A stretch of 64,000 bases of DNA from Sphingobium sp. CCH11-B1. GTDB taxonomy: Bacteria; Pseudomonadota; Alphaproteobacteria; Sphingomonadales; Sphingomonadaceae. The translations under genes and the position numbers were made by a program. The notes beneath the pieces were generated by a model that made no database searches, was not told the DNA's origin, and worked only from the letters and a program-made list of their open reading frames with translations. Within the stretch, counting starts at the first letter, position 1. Each line of letters begins with the position of its first letter. This document shows positions 32,947 through 44,400 of the stretch, piece after piece. The stretch covers positions 1 through 64,000 of the forward strand of contig NZ_LSJY01000169.1 in assembly GCF_001556865.1 (NCBI RefSeq). Reading direction: 5' to 3'.

Positions 32947-33419
32947 TAGCGAATGACTTCCGGGGTCGGGCTCGAATCCGGCCCCTTTTTTGCTTGCAGG
33001 GAGCCCCCACCCATGGCCTTTGTCCCTCGAGCCGCTGCGGCGGTGAACACCAATCTCCAGAAGCAAGGTTGCCCCGCGCCTTCCGGCACGAGGCTGCGCA
33101 GCGCGAGCGCGCTGCGTAAGGCGGGACGCACGGCGCAAGGCCGTTTTGTAATGGACCCTACGCACGGGTGCTGCAGGCACATTAGCCCGTAAAAACAAGG
33201 TGATATGGCCGTAATACGCGTATGGCCCAGTTCCAGCGGAGCGTCGTACGTGAACCACGGGACCGACTAGGGCCGCCCTATCCCTTTGAGTTACCTTGAA
33301 ATATCTTGTGGTACGCGTCATATGCGGCTTCAGGATGCGCCACTTCATCAAAAGGGCTGGACTCGCTGCTGCATGCCCGAAATCATGGTCTCCTCGCTCC
33401 AGCAGGAAGGACATCACCC
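32947..33419. other. 473-base non-coding region
   Basis: After the terminator (32962-32991) there is a hairpin with stem CGCAGCGC/GCGCTGCG (33097-33116, four-base loop) and a stretch with palindrome-like TACGCGTA and GTACGCGTCATATGC words (33216-33330). Frames on both strands (for example a 192-codon minus-strand frame) are Arg-rich and have no ribosome site. I see no gene. Confidence 0.5.
32962..32991 (+). terminator. intrinsic terminator
   Basis: GGGGTCGG (32962-32969) pairs with CCGGCCCC (32978-32985, one G-T wobble), followed by TTTTTT. Confidence 0.78.
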
Positions 33420-33746
33420 ATGGCTGAATTGAACGAGGAGTATATCAGCGACCTTCGTCGGGCGGTGGTCAAGGCCATCTGCGAAGTGTCGGCGGAAAGG
33501 CAACGATCCAATGCGGCGGGGAAGGGCGACACCCTCTATATCGGCTCGGCCGAAGTCTGTCAGATGCTCACGATTCTGCTGACTGAATTTCTGGAAGGAG
33601 TCCCCGGTCTCGATACGCCCGGCGATGTTCGGCGGATGTCGGACATCGTGGCCAAGAAGATCAGGTTGGGAATCGGCGAGATCCGGCGCCACCGCCAGGA
33701 GACGGGCGGAGAGCCTTTGCCGTCGATCATCATCAGAGGCAACTGA
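33420..33746 (+). CDS. hypothetical protein
   Basis: A 108-residue helical protein (MAELNEEYISDLRRAVVKAI; EVCQMLTILLTEFLEGVPGL; VAKKIRLGIGEIRRHRQETG). ATG 33420 follows AGGAAGG at a slightly long spacing. It converges with the HNH nuclease gene. Function unknown. Confidence 0.65.
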   Translation: MAELNEEYISDLRRAVVKAICEVSAERQRSNAAGKGDTLYIGSAEVCQMLTILLTEFLEGVPGLDTPGDVRRMSDIVAKKIRLGIGEIRRHRQETGGEPLPSIIIRGN

Positions 33747-33776
33747 CCCTCATCATTCGGCCCGATTTTCTGCCGT

Positions 33777-34610
33777 TTATAGGAAAGCTGGCAGGTCGCC
33801 GTTCGTCAGATAATCGACCAGCGGTGTGTTGCGGGTCACCGCATCGTAGAAGAGGTGGTGCCAGCTATTGGCGGTGGGATGTGCATGCCCCTCCTGCCAG
33901 GCCGCGATGTTGTCGATGACGACAAGCCCCGTTGATCGCATCTTACTGACATTGCGCAGCAGGCGGCGATGCTCGTTTCGAAAAAAGCGGACATAGCGGC
34001 GGGCGACCTGAAGTTCCCGCATATGGGTGGTCACCAGTGCCGTCTCTTCAACGGTCAGATCGGGATGCGGCGTCAGGCTGAAAGTCGGTGCTACAAAGGG
34101 CGCGGCAATGTCCAACTGCACGATCTGGGGCAATGAGAAGGCGTCGAAATAGGGATGAATGAAAAAGCGCGGCGACACAGCGTTCCCCGTTTTTTCCTTC
34201 TTCCGTCGCTGGCAAGGATCGCACATTGGGGTCAGATTGACCGGGGTGATCGCGAATTGCGGATATCGCCCCTTCGGCAGATAATGGTCCAGCGTTTCCG
34301 GGGGGGTGGGGCTGCCGCATGCCGGACAGATGTCAAGGTCATGGCCCCGCAATGCCTCCAGCATCGCGCCTTGCGCCGAATTCTCGGCGGGGTGGCTATA
34401 GAGGTTCTTGAATGCCCCTCCCTTAGCTTCGGCGGCGGGCCAGGTCTGCACCTGCGCCGGGGACCCTCCATGGGCGATATATACGCCAACCCGCACCTTC
34501 CATTCGGCGGCGATCGATTGGAAGAAACTCTTGTTGGGTTCCTTGGTCCGCTCCGCCACGACAGCATCGATCAACGTGAGGCAGTCGGCGCCCGGCACGG
34601 GCAAAAGCAT
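33777..34610 (-). CDS. HNH endonuclease, Septu PtuB-like
   Basis: About 277 residues. A zinc-stabilised HNH core spans 95-133: CPACGS, then LDHYLPKGRYPQFA (general base His109), VNLTPMCDPC (Asn125; Cys130 and Cys133). A helical C-terminal half with VARRYVRFFRNEHRRLLRNV follows. The ATG at 34610 shares its A with the ATPase stop (TGATG) and has GAAGG at 6-base spacing; an ATG at 34616 is also possible. ATPase followed by HNH is the layout of Septu (PtuA-PtuB) anti-phage systems, in which the ATPase controls the nuclease. Confidence 0.85.
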   Translation of the reverse strand: MLLPVPGADCLTLIDAVVAERTKEPNKSFFQSIAAEWKVRVGVYIAHGGSPAQVQTWPAAEAKGGAFKNLYSHPAENSAQGAMLEALRGHDLDICPACGSPTPPETLDHYLPKGRYPQFAITPVNLTPMCDPCQRRKKEKTGNAVSPRFFIHPYFDAFSLPQIVQLDIAAPFVAPTFSLTPHPDLTVEETALVTTHMRELQVARRYVRFFRNEHRRLLRNVSKMRSTGLVVIDNIAAWQEGHAHPTANSWHHLFYDAVTRNTPLVDYLTNGDLPAFL

Positions 34611-36331
34611 CACCATCCTTCGCGCTCCATCCCTTGAATCTGGATGGCGAGTTCCTCGTTGATATCCTTGCCGAGGGCCTCGATCAGGGCTTCGGCGGAC
34701 CCCAGTTCTTCGAGCTTCTCGGTTATCCATCGCTCGAAAGGCTTCGACGCTTCGCTGTCGCCGAACACATAGGAACTGATCCTTTGCATGTCGCCACCAA
34801 AGGTCTGAAAGGGCGGCGTCCGGATCGACAACCCGTCCTTCGTCCGCGCCATCACGTGCACGCAGTCGGTGGGAACTTCTCGTACGGTAACCAGCGAATG
34901 GGTGGCCAGCAGCGCCTTGGAATTGAACCGGTCGAGGATCGTCTTGAGCATATCGATGAACTGGATTTCCAGCGTCGGATGCAGAAACAGCTCCGGTTCG
35001 TCGATGAGGATCAGGCTATCGCGGCGGATTGCCCCGAGGATATTGATGACGATAAAGGAAAACAGCTTCTGGCCTGAACTCAGTTCGACGATCTCGCCGT
35101 CATGGAAGAAGGTCACGCCATCGGCGGCATTGAGTGCATCGCGGATTTTGTCGATTTTCAGTTCTTCGATCCGGTCGGAACTGATCGGCACATATCGCTC
35201 CTCGTCGACGTCGAAAGCGAGATCGTCGAGAAGCCCCGCATCGCTGTAAAGCCGGCTGGCTCTACCGTCCGGGACGCCGATGTTGACGGTGGCGTAATCG
35301 AACGCAAAGGCCGTGCGAAGAACCTTTTCAACGGTCGCCAACTTGTTCGCCCAGTTGCGCAAGCCCTTGTAGCGTAGATCGTCCGTCAGGCAGTCCAGCA
35401 GGGATGCGGCCGCGTTCTTCTTGGGCGCCTGGTGAGTGAGCGATATTCCACCAAGCTTCCCTTTCGTCCTGCTGACCGAACGCCCGCGAAAACCGAAATA
35501 CCGATAGACTTCCTTGTCCTGAAGCTCGTGCGCCTCCAGGTCCACAGGGAAACGCTCGAAAGGGCTGTAGGAGACGACGACGATCTGACTGAGGTTTGGC
35601 TTTTCGACAAATCCGACGTCATGCTCGTCCTTTTTGGGATTGTCGTCGAGCCAGTCCCGCACCAATTGATGCAGCAGCTGTGATTTGCCGACCCCGTTTG
35701 GACCGATCAGCACGTTGACGCCATGGGGCAGCAACCCGCGCTGGCTGAACTTCAAATTGAGCGTGGAGAGGTCGCCATACACGTCGTTGAAGCGGAAGCC
35801 CAGGTCGAGAACCGCCATAGAGGCCGCCGCGAAAATCTTCCATCCATCCAGATAGGATTTGATCTCCCCGCGCTCACGCTGGAGGGATTTACGGAAGGCC
35901 TGGGTATCGATCAACGCAAGCGCATCGGGATCTTGTTCGATATAAACAAGATAGCTTGCATCTCGCAATTGCTGGGCTGCCTGCTTTGCCGCTGCCTCGC
36001 CAAGACGGTCGCGCAATTGCTCGTAAAAGCTGATCTCGCCCGGCAGTGACAGATACCGTGTGCCCGGGATCGGAAAAATTCCGTTCCACCCTTCTTCGCG
36101 CAGCTTATCCAGCTTGCGTTCGCTGGAATCGGCGTCCTCCAGCATCAACTTCAGATATCCCAGTTCGACCCTTTTGCCCGCGATGCGGCAAGTCGTGGCG
36201 AACGTGGTCTTGTTGCCATAATCATCCCAGTTGTCCGCGAGCAACTCCAGGACATCGCCCTCCATGTCGGGGGCGGGGGTAACTCGCCGGCTCTGGCGGC
36301 CGAGATATACTGTCTTCATTGCATGCCCCAT
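34610..36331 (-). CDS. AAA/ABC-type ATPase, Septu PtuA-like
   Basis: About 573 residues (569 if the ATG at 36319 is used). The N-terminal ~190 residues are a separate helical domain without a match I know. Then come Walker A IGPNGVGKS (209-217), the signature IVELSSGQKLFS, Walker B LILIDEPELFLHP near 442 and the switch LLATHSLVTV near 476, i.e. an SMC/ABC-like OLD-family ATPase. It overlaps the HNH gene by one base. Known PtuA proteins sense phage infection through the ATPase; here the long N-terminal domain is a distinguishing feature. Confidence 0.85.
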   Translation of the reverse strand: MGHAMKTVYLGRQSRRVTPAPDMEGDVLELLADNWDDYGNKTTFATTCRIAGKRVELGYLKLMLEDADSSERKLDKLREEGWNGIFPIPGTRYLSLPGEISFYEQLRDRLGEAAAKQAAQQLRDASYLVYIEQDPDALALIDTQAFRKSLQRERGEIKSYLDGWKIFAAASMAVLDLGFRFNDVYGDLSTLNLKFSQRGLLPHGVNVLIGPNGVGKSQLLHQLVRDWLDDNPKKDEHDVGFVEKPNLSQIVVVSYSPFERFPVDLEAHELQDKEVYRYFGFRGRSVSRTKGKLGGISLTHQAPKKNAAASLLDCLTDDLRYKGLRNWANKLATVEKVLRTAFAFDYATVNIGVPDGRASRLYSDAGLLDDLAFDVDEERYVPISSDRIEELKIDKIRDALNAADGVTFFHDGEIVELSSGQKLFSFIVINILGAIRRDSLILIDEPELFLHPTLEIQFIDMLKTILDRFNSKALLATHSLVTVREVPTDCVHVMARTKDGLSIRTPPFQTFGGDMQRISSYVFGDSEASKPFERWITEKLEELGSAEALIEALGKDINEELAIQIQGMEREGW

Positions 36332-36387
36332 CCCATAGTATCTCAGGCATCGATTTATCCGACCCAGTCATTATGCCCGGAGCGCTC

Positions 36388-37020
36388 TTATAAGGTCCAC
36401 GCCTGTCGGAGCAGGTCGATCGCGGCTTCTCTCGTCACGATCCCCGTGTAGCGCGCAATATTACCGCAAAGCCCTCCCACTCGCCCTTCGCGCTCAACTT
36501 GCGCGACCAGAGGGACCTGCGCGATCGATCCGTCTGCATGGATCACGCTCGCCTCTGCCGTGATCCGGACCCTGTTCTTGCAGATAGTCGCCAGGTCACT
36601 CTTTCCCATGCAGCGCAGAACGGTCGAGCCCGACAGGAGGCGCAGCGTGACCGATGGTTTATCAATCGACCTGATTTTTCCATCCGCTCCCCCGTTCGCG
36701 GACGTCACCAGATCTTGGAGCAACGCGGAGACCGGGTTCTCGATGTGATACGCCTGGCAATAGTTGCTGGCGACGATGACGCGATGATCCGCGGCCGATG
36801 CCCCCTCCAGAGCGATGGTGGCACCGCCGACTGCGGGTGCTTGCGAGAACGGTCCTGGAATGCCTTGATCGGCGGCGGCGGCCTCAATAGCTGTGAGGTC
36901 GCTCAAATACTCAACGGTACGAGAACTGACTGAACTGGGCAAACAGACGCCCAGCAAGGCGACCGCAGCTATGCTGACCGCGCGAAGCGGTACGGCAAAA
37001 CGACGTGCGGGAGGCAGCAT
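36388..37020 (-). CDS. predicted exported protein
   Basis: A 210-residue protein with an N-terminal signal peptide (MLPPARRFAVPLRAVSIAAV then ALLGVCLPSSVSS). The mature part is a soluble mixed alpha/beta domain with four Cys (SNYCQAY, LRCMGK, ICKNR, GLCGN), perhaps two disulfides. It follows the next gene after 4 bases and so belongs to its transcription unit. Family not recognised; a periplasmic partner of the RTX/type I secretion locus upstream is possible. Confidence 0.7.
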   Translation of the reverse strand: MLPPARRFAVPLRAVSIAAVALLGVCLPSSVSSRTVEYLSDLTAIEAAAADQGIPGPFSQAPAVGGATIALEGASAADHRVIVASNYCQAYHIENPVSALLQDLVTSANGGADGKIRSIDKPSVTLRLLSGSTVLRCMGKSDLATICKNRVRITAEASVIHADGSIAQVPLVAQVEREGRVGGLCGNIARYTGIVTREAAIDLLRQAWTL

Positions 37021-37024
37021 GCGA

Positions 37025-37732
37025 TCAGGCGCCCACTTTGGTTGAAGTGATCACGTTCGCCTTTTCGCTGGCAACCTTCTCGTTGGCTTTTAACCGCTTC
37101 TTCCAGTCCTTCTTAGTGCTCCCGGTCAGGATCCGCGAGCTTTCGAGTGCGAATTCCTCGACCAGCTTCTCTCGCACACCCGATCCCCGCATAGCCAACC
37201 CGGCAAGGCCCCCATGGGCATTGACGACCTGGACGTAGAAGTTGCCGATCTGTTGCTGCGTGACGGGATCGAGCACCACGACTTCTCCGGAAAGCTCGTC
37301 GCTGCTCCCAAGCAGCAGGGCCATGCCCGCATTGGCGGTCTTGATGTTCTCGATCGTGATACGCAGGTTGACCGCCTTGCCACCACGCTCCTGCGTGAGC
37401 CCCCATTTCCGGGTAACATCACGCATGATAAAGGGCATCATCGACGAGAAGGGCACGGTTGCATATTGGTCCTGGACAGTCACCGTGCCCGAAGGATCAT
37501 AGGCAGCAAGGCCTGCCTCGCTCCGCTTTTCGCCAGCCTTCGCGTCCAGTTCCGCCATTTTGGCGGTGGCAGTGTCGGCGAGGATAACTTCGACCTGATC
37601 GACATAGTTCTTGTCGACGATCTCGAGCGGTAATTGCTCGATAACGGTGCGCTGCCTGGCAACGGCCGGATCAAACGACGCGGGCATGACGACAGCAACG
37701 GCAAGTGCCGCCGCAAGCAGAGACTTCTTCAC
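37025..37732 (-). CDS. predicted exported protein
   Basis: A 235-residue protein with a clear Sec signal peptide (MKKSLLAAALAVAVVMPASF, cleavage near AVA-RQR). The mature domain contains VPFSSMMPFIMRDVTRKWGL and GEVVVLDPVTQQQIGNFYVQ; the tail is Lys-rich (KKDWKKRLKANEK). Likely periplasmic. It lies 141 bases downstream of the acyltransferase gene beyond a hairpin, so it may be transcribed separately. Family not recognised. Confidence 0.72.
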   Translation of the reverse strand: MKKSLLAAALAVAVVMPASFDPAVARQRTVIEQLPLEIVDKNYVDQVEVILADTATAKMAELDAKAGEKRSEAGLAAYDPSGTVTVQDQYATVPFSSMMPFIMRDVTRKWGLTQERGGKAVNLRITIENIKTANAGMALLLGSSDELSGEVVVLDPVTQQQIGNFYVQVVNAHGGLAGLAMRGSGVREKLVEEFALESSRILTGSTKKDWKKRLKANEKVASEKANVITSTKVGA

Positions 37733-37830
37733 GATCTACCCCCAAATGAAACGAAAAAATTGCTCCGCCCACCTCTCTGGCCGTCCATTTAAGGATAGCG
37801 TTTGGGTCGCGACCGGAGATATGAGTTAAA

Positions 37831-37869
37831 CAGGGCAAGCACTCTCCGAAGGTCGAGTGCTCAACCCTG
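37831..37869 (-). terminator. hairpin after the acyltransferase gene
   Basis: CAGGG...AAGCACTC (37831-37844) pairs with GAGTGCT...CCCTG (37855-37869). On the minus strand only a short GTTTAAC follows, so termination may be partial. Confidence 0.5.
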
Positions 37870-37873
37870 CCGA

Positions 37874-38383
37874 CTACCGCGCAGCCTCTTCGACAGCCTG
37901 GCGCAAGCGGTCCCCTGCGTCCGCAGACACGACCTGAACCGACCGTTTGCCGGTGGCTGGATCGGTCTGATGGAAGCGGAATTCCTGCCCCTTGAGCGGG
38001 CCGGTGATCAGATCGGCAATCATGATTTCCCGCTGCTTGTTGTCGGTATTTGCGAAGGGTGCAATCAGGTCCACGAGCCAGATCTGATCGCCGCCTTTCC
38101 ATTCATCAAGGCTCAGCCGGTTCTCCGGTTCGACCATGCCTTTGTCGAGCTTGGCCGCTGCTGTGGGCGAACATTTCGCCCACAGCGCAAGTCCCACCGG
38201 CTGCTGGCCGTCACGGAACATGTAGAATTGCTCATGCAGGAGCGCCGGCATGAGCAGCCACTCGATGTCGGCAATACTGAAACTCCGATGCAGGGGAGAC
38301 TGCGTGAGGAGCCAGGTCATTTCCCCAAGGAAATGGCTGACGGTCAGTGGCGCGGTAGTGGTGTTATCCTGTTTCGTAGTCAT
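37874..38383 (-). CDS. HlyC-type toxin-activating lysine acyltransferase
   Basis: A 169-residue protein of the RTX toxin acyltransferase family. SPLHRSFSIADIEWLLMPAL holds the catalytic His32; GGDQIWLVDLIAPFA holds Asp105; HEQFYMFRDGQQPVGLALWA is the typical central segment. HlyC-type enzymes move fatty acyl groups from acyl carrier protein to Lys residues of the RTX protein in the cytoplasm before secretion. It follows the giant RTX gene by 24 bases on the same strand; in the haemolysin operon the order is the reverse (C before A). Which Lys of the RTX protein is modified is not evident. Confidence 0.9.
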   Translation of the reverse strand: MTTKQDNTTTAPLTVSHFLGEMTWLLTQSPLHRSFSIADIEWLLMPALLHEQFYMFRDGQQPVGLALWAKCSPTAAAKLDKGMVEPENRLSLDEWKGGDQIWLVDLIAPFANTDNKQREIMIADLITGPLKGQEFRFHQTDPATGKRSVQVVSADAGDRLRQAVEEAAR

Positions 38384-38407
38384 CTTAGGTCCATTTCTCG
38401 ATCGGTC

Positions 38408-41400
38408 TCAGGCAGCCGAAGCCGTGAGCATATCATAGCTGTGGAATTGATCGACGAGCTTCCCGGTCAATGCACCATCGCCTTGGTTGGCGCCGAAGGT
38501 GCTCATCGCCTGGGCAAGTCGGGCCGCTGCCTGTGTCGCTTCGGTATGCGTCGAGGAAGGATCGAACGCGAGGGCCACGTTGCCGATCGTCGCAGTGACG
38601 CCATTGTCCTTAGTATAGATCGCGGTCGTGAGCGGAAGGTTGCGACCGATTTTCGCGGTCTCACCGACGTTCGTGCTCGCCAGCGATATCTCCTTGATGC
38701 CGAGATCACCAAGGCTATGAAGTTCGCCTTGATCAGAGACGCCGTCATGATTTCCGTCCTGCCAGACTTTGAGATCGCCGAACCGGGCGTCCGTCGCGTT
38801 GATCTTTCCGTCCTTGTTGGCATCGAGCACACCCAGTCCATCCCAGGCACTCTTGGCATTCTCCTTCTCTGCAAGGAACGAGATTTCGGAAGCATGGGTG
38901 ATCACACCGTCGCCGTTGCGATCAAGGACGAGCATGCCATCACCATCGGCGGCCCACCCGGTATCGTCTAGGGTTCCATCGCCATCCATGTCGAAGCGAG
39001 CGTCGGTCTTGCTGCGCTTGCGCGCTTCGAGCCCGTCGCCATCGAGATCGATGAGGATCGCGGACAACATGCCCACCTTCGCGTTGTCGAGCTCAATGAT
39101 AGCCGCCGGCCCGATGAGGCCTGCGGACGCCGCGATGGGCCCTGCCGCGTCACGCGGAATAACATGGGCGCCATCGGAGCTCCCTGACAGCCGGAAGCGC
39201 TTTGCCTTTCCAGCCCATTCTCCGGTCTTGTATTCGGGATCGACCAGCGCCGAGAGCGCCTTGAACGCGAGGCCGACGTCGAGCAGCGTTCCCGAAGTAC
39301 CGTTGTCGAGGGTGTACGCCGAACGGTTATACGTGATGTTTTGCCCAGCGGCAGTCGTTTCGCCGGTAGCCGTGCCCTGCAGTGCAAACGAGGTGATCCC
39401 TGCTTCAGTGAGGCTCAGCAGTTCACCGGCATCGCTTGTACCGTTGCTGTTGCGGTCGAACCAGAGCTTGAACTCGACAAACCGGGCATCTCCCGCATCG
39501 AGCAGACCGTTGGCGTTGGTGTCGAAGGCCGCAAGACCTTCCAGGTCCGTCTTTGCGCCCTGCTTGTCCTGAAGGAACGAGATTTCCTTGATGTCGTCGA
39601 TGACGCCGTTTCCGTTGCGCTCAAGGACAAGGAAGGCATCATCGCTCTCGATCCACCCGGTCTTATCCGCGACGCCATCACCGTTCATGTCGAAGCGGGT
39701 CAGGCTTTCGGCGAGCGACACAAGCGATTTTCCATCGCCATCGAAATCCAGGACGATGGGGGCGGCAATGCTGGAGGGTTGAACCGGTTGTTCCGGCTCA
39801 TCCTGAACAGCATCGCTTCCGGGCTGGCCAACATCGTCCCCACCCAAAACGGCGGCCGGAACGTCCTGGCTTCCGCTGGCAGCAGTCTGGCCACTTTCCA
39901 GGCCATCGTCCGCTGGCGGCGACGTAGCAGTCTCGGTCTGTGCCGGCGGGCTCGCCTCAGGCGGGGCGTCCGGATCTTCGCTATCGGCAACCGGATCGAA
40001 GGAGAGAATCACGTCGGCCAGATCGCGTGACGTGCCGTCGGCGAGCAGATAGTCCGATGTTGCCGTGACGATGTTGCCGGTTTGGCCAAGATCGTTACCC
40101 GTTTCATGCATGGTCAGGTTGATCTGTACGATGCCTGCCTCGGTCAGGGATTTGAGTTCACCTGTATCGCTGACGCCGTTCTGGTTCGCATCCTGCCACA
40201 CGAGGAACTCGCCAAACCGCGCGTCACCGGCATCGAGCAATCCATTCTCGTTGCTGTCGAATGCGCGCAGACCTTCAAGGTCAGTCAGCGCATTGGCGGC
40301 ATCGTTGATGAAGCTGATCTCCGAGATATCGTCGATCGCGCCGTTGGCATTGCGGTCAAGCGCAAGGAAGCCGTCATCCGCAGCCACCCATCCAGTCCGA
40401 TCGGCAGCGCCGTCGCTATCCATATCGAACGAGATGCTCGATGTGGCATAGTCCACCAGTTCGATGCCGTCCCCGTCCAGGTCGAGCACGATTGGCGGCA
40501 CGCTGGAATTGCGCCGCATGAACGTGACGGAGAAGGGTACAGCCGTCGTACGCCCTGTATTGTCCGTGATGTTCAGCTTGAAGGTGACCTCGATGCTCTC
40601 TGTTACGCGAACGCCATTGATCTTGGTGCCGCCTTCCCATTCGCCGCCGCCCTCGCCCGGGGTATAGAAGGAAATGTTGCCGGCCGAGTTGACGGAAATT
40701 GTCGGGGCACCCGAAGCATCGATTTCCGACCCCCCACCTGACGTCGTATTGAACCGCCGGGGATTCCACTCAGTAATGCTATATGTCAGCGGCGAGCCTT
40801 CTGGGTCGGCAGCTATGACCTGGATGATGCTGCCGCCATTGCGCTGTGCGGACACCCGGTACGTGGTGTTATCGATGAAGATGACCGGGCCATCGCTCCC
40901 ATTGTACGTTTTGTAGGAGGACTGGAACACGGGCTGTTCGGGTGCGTCGCGAATGGTCGCCGTGAAGTTGGCGGTGAAATTGTAATTTCCGTTCGTGGGA
41001 TCGACGGCGCGGATCTGAAGCACCTGCGTTGCAAGCGAGGTATCCCGAACCGCAACCGTGGTTTCGATCGGTTCCGGGCCCCAGCCATAGTCGACCCACT
41101 CCGTCACCGTCTCGTAGCGCGTGGTCAACGCCTCATAATCGGCAGAACCGGTTTTGAATACGAGACTGCCGTCGGACGTGATCTCCCAAATCCCAGATTG
41201 CGTCGAGCCATCGGCGAAGCTCCACTGCATGTTTCTCTGCTCGGGGTCCCGAAGCATCAGATTGCGAAGATTGAATTGCTCATGGAAAGGCGGCAATCCG
41301 CTCGCCTCGTCAGTTGCGCCGGAAGCGCTGACCAGCGCATGCGGCTCGTTGATGTCGCCCATCTGGATCCAGTAGTTCGCCTCTGTCTCGCGGAATCCAG

Positions 41401-44400
41401 CATTATTCTGATTGTCCCTGGCCCGAATGACGTAGTTGCGGCCGGTCTCGCCTGCAGTATCGAAGTCGAGCGCCGCATTGACGCGAACCGCGCCAGTCAC
41501 ATTGTCGATCGCGTAGCGACCATCCCAGGTGGATGCCGAGTAGTTCGTGCCGTCCCAGAACCAGTAGCGCTGCTGGCTGAACGCCGTCGCGCCGCTGTCA
41601 GGGTCGCTCGCGTTCACGGTGTCGAAGACGGTTCCGACTGCCGTGTTCTCATTGATGACGTTTAGAGTACGCCCAGTCAGAGCGTTCTGCTCATTCTTGT
41701 CCTCGATGTAGACCGAGTAGCTGAACGGCGAGGACTCGGCGCCGGAGGCATCGCGCGCGACCAGCGTGAGCGTCGCAACCCGGGCCTCCTTGATACCATC
41801 GCCGTCGGTATCGAAGTTCATGTTCGCGCTGGTCCCGAACTGCCCCATATAGGCGCGCAGCCAATCGGACGTGAAATTCACGCCGGGCGAGAAGGCGATG
41901 TGGTTGTTGGAGAATGTCTGGAACCAGCCATTCTCGTTACCGCCAACGATATAGAGTTGGGGTGCCACGCCGTCCGGGTCGGCCATGGTGAAGCGGGCGA
42001 TCAGATTTCCGGCATGCGGAGAATCGCCGCCCACTGTCTCGGAAAAGACGTTCGATGCCTCCAGCACAAGATTGTTGGGCCTCTCGTTCACGTCGGAGAT
42101 GAAGACCTGAACGAGGGTCGGCGCCGATACCGCACCGCCACTGTCGACCGCCTCTACCGACACATTCGCGATGTGCGCTTCGAGGCGCCCATCGCCGCTC
42201 CAGTCATTGATGCCGTAACCTGCCGCACGCAGGGACTCGTAGTCATACGAAACGCCTGCGGCGAAACGAATCTGGTTGCCGACGATCGTGAACCAGTTGC
42301 CGGGGTTCCCGTCGGTCGCAAAGCGCAGCGTAGGCGTGGTACCATCGGGATCGCTCAGCGCCAGGGTGGCGACGGTCTTGCCGGCCACCGCTGGGTTTGA
42401 ACCCAACCCGGTTTCGTCAAAGAATGACCAGACCGTCGCCCCTCCTCCGGGCGCATTGGGCGTTTCATTGACGTTGGTGAGCGGTACGACGATTTGTTTG
42501 TCGTAATATTGTCCGGCCGCATCGAACACACGAACGGTTATGGTGTTGGCCGCGTCGCGGCCGGCAGCCTCATAGTCGAGGTTCGCGCCGCCGTTGGCAA
42601 CGAGTAAGCGGCTCGTGTTGGCCGTGTCGAGGACGTAGCGGCCACCTGCATTGTTGATGAGTTGGAAGCTTGTGGGCGCCGCCATCCCCTCGGCCGTGTC
42701 GGGATCGATGCCCGTTAGCGCCCCGACGAATGTTCCGTTTGCCGCGTTCTCCGCGATGGAGCCGCTCAGCGTGATATTCGTAGGCTTGCCGTTCACGACC
42801 ACGGCGAGGTTCGACCATGCCGATGTCCGCGTCGAGGTGCCGTCCTTTGTCTGGACGGCAAAGCTCAGGGCCGCGTTTTCAAAACGTCCGGCAGGGACGG
42901 CCATGCGCAGACCGCTGAGCTGCGCGGAGGTCAGTCGCCACCAGCCAGAGGCGGATTCCCAGATTCCAACTGCTGTGCCTGCAGCATTGACCAGCGAGTA
43001 TCCGCTGGGCAGGCCTTTCACGAGAACATCGACACTCTCCGAACCATCCGTATCCGGCGTGACAGCCGCCACGGAGATGGCGATGTTCGCGCCGGCAGTA
43101 CCGCCGGCGCTCGCAAGCGTCGAGAAGCTGCCATTGTCCGCCGTCGGCGCGATACTGAGCGCAATGCCGCCAAGGTCATTGACCGTGCGTGTCGTTCCCC
43201 GGATCTTTGCCTGCAACTGCAGGGGAAGCGTACCCCCCGGCAACAAATGCGTGCTGGCGTTAGGGGCCAGCGTGAGGGTCACGGTACGGTTTCCTGCTGC
43301 GTCAGGCGTGCCGTAATTGACGCCGGTCACGTAGCTGGCAAGGTTATAGCCACCCAGCGCGGTCAGCGTGAGATCGATGCTGCTTGCCGGGATGGCGATG
43401 CCGAGCCCCTGCAGATCCTCGTACCAGGCCCGCGTGGCAAAGCTGATCGTGGTCGTTCCATTGTCGAGCGCTTCGGTCGCGCTGAGCGAGACGGTATCGC
43501 TGATTTTTGGAGGGCTCAGGCGTCCCCAATAATCCTCCATGCCGTTGGCAAAGGCGATGTTGGCCGCGCGAAGGGTGTCCATCTGGTCCTGGGTCGTCGG
43601 ACGATTCAGGGCAGGTATGCCTGCCATCAGCGTAACGAGCGCATCCACATTCACAGGCACGGTGGCCCTGTCGGTGCCGTCGGAGATCAGATCGATCTTG
43701 AAATAGTTTGCCGGCAGAGTTCGGTCGGGAAGCGTGAACCAGTTCTCCACCGTCACCGTGCCCTCGGCGCCGGCTTGTCCCAGCAGCGTCAGGCGCAGGT
43801 GATTGCCCGTTCCGCTCGGTTGGCCCTGATCGTCCACCCGGTCGAACCAGATGTCCGTGTAGGTCACTGAACTGTCCAGGGCGAGATGATCGAAATTGTC
43901 TCCGCTCGCATCGAAATTCTTGATGCGATCGTTGCCCTGGTTTCGGCCGATGAAGTAGGTGTCGTTGTCGGCGCCCCCGATCAGGACATCGTCGCCTGCT
44001 CCCCCATCGAGATAGTCGTCACCGGCCTCGGCATCGAGTGTGTCGTTGCCATCGCCGCCGATGAGATAGTCGTTGCCGGCGCCCCCCTTGATCGAGTCGT
44101 TGCCTGCCCCGCCCCTCAGGACATCCGAGCCTGTCGAGCCGACCAGAGTGTCCGCCTGGTTCGAACCTTCGACAAGTTCGATTCCGCTCAGCAAATCGCC
44201 CTGGGCTTGTCCGCCGGTACCCGTGCCGGCAGCGAGGTTGATGCTCACCGCAGTGGTGGATGCCGCGTAGGTCACGCCGTCGAAACCGGCGCCGCCGGTC
44301 AGTTGGTCGGCACCATCGCCGCCTTCGAGATAATCATCTCCATCGCCGCCATTGATGATGTCCGCGCCGGCGCCGCCTGCAAGGCCAACGCTCGTGAAAC

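Noticed and set aside
32839..33417. 192-codon minus-strand frame
   Set aside because: It spans a terminator and overlaps the end of the gene at 32575; it is Arg-rich, has no ribosome site and no domain.
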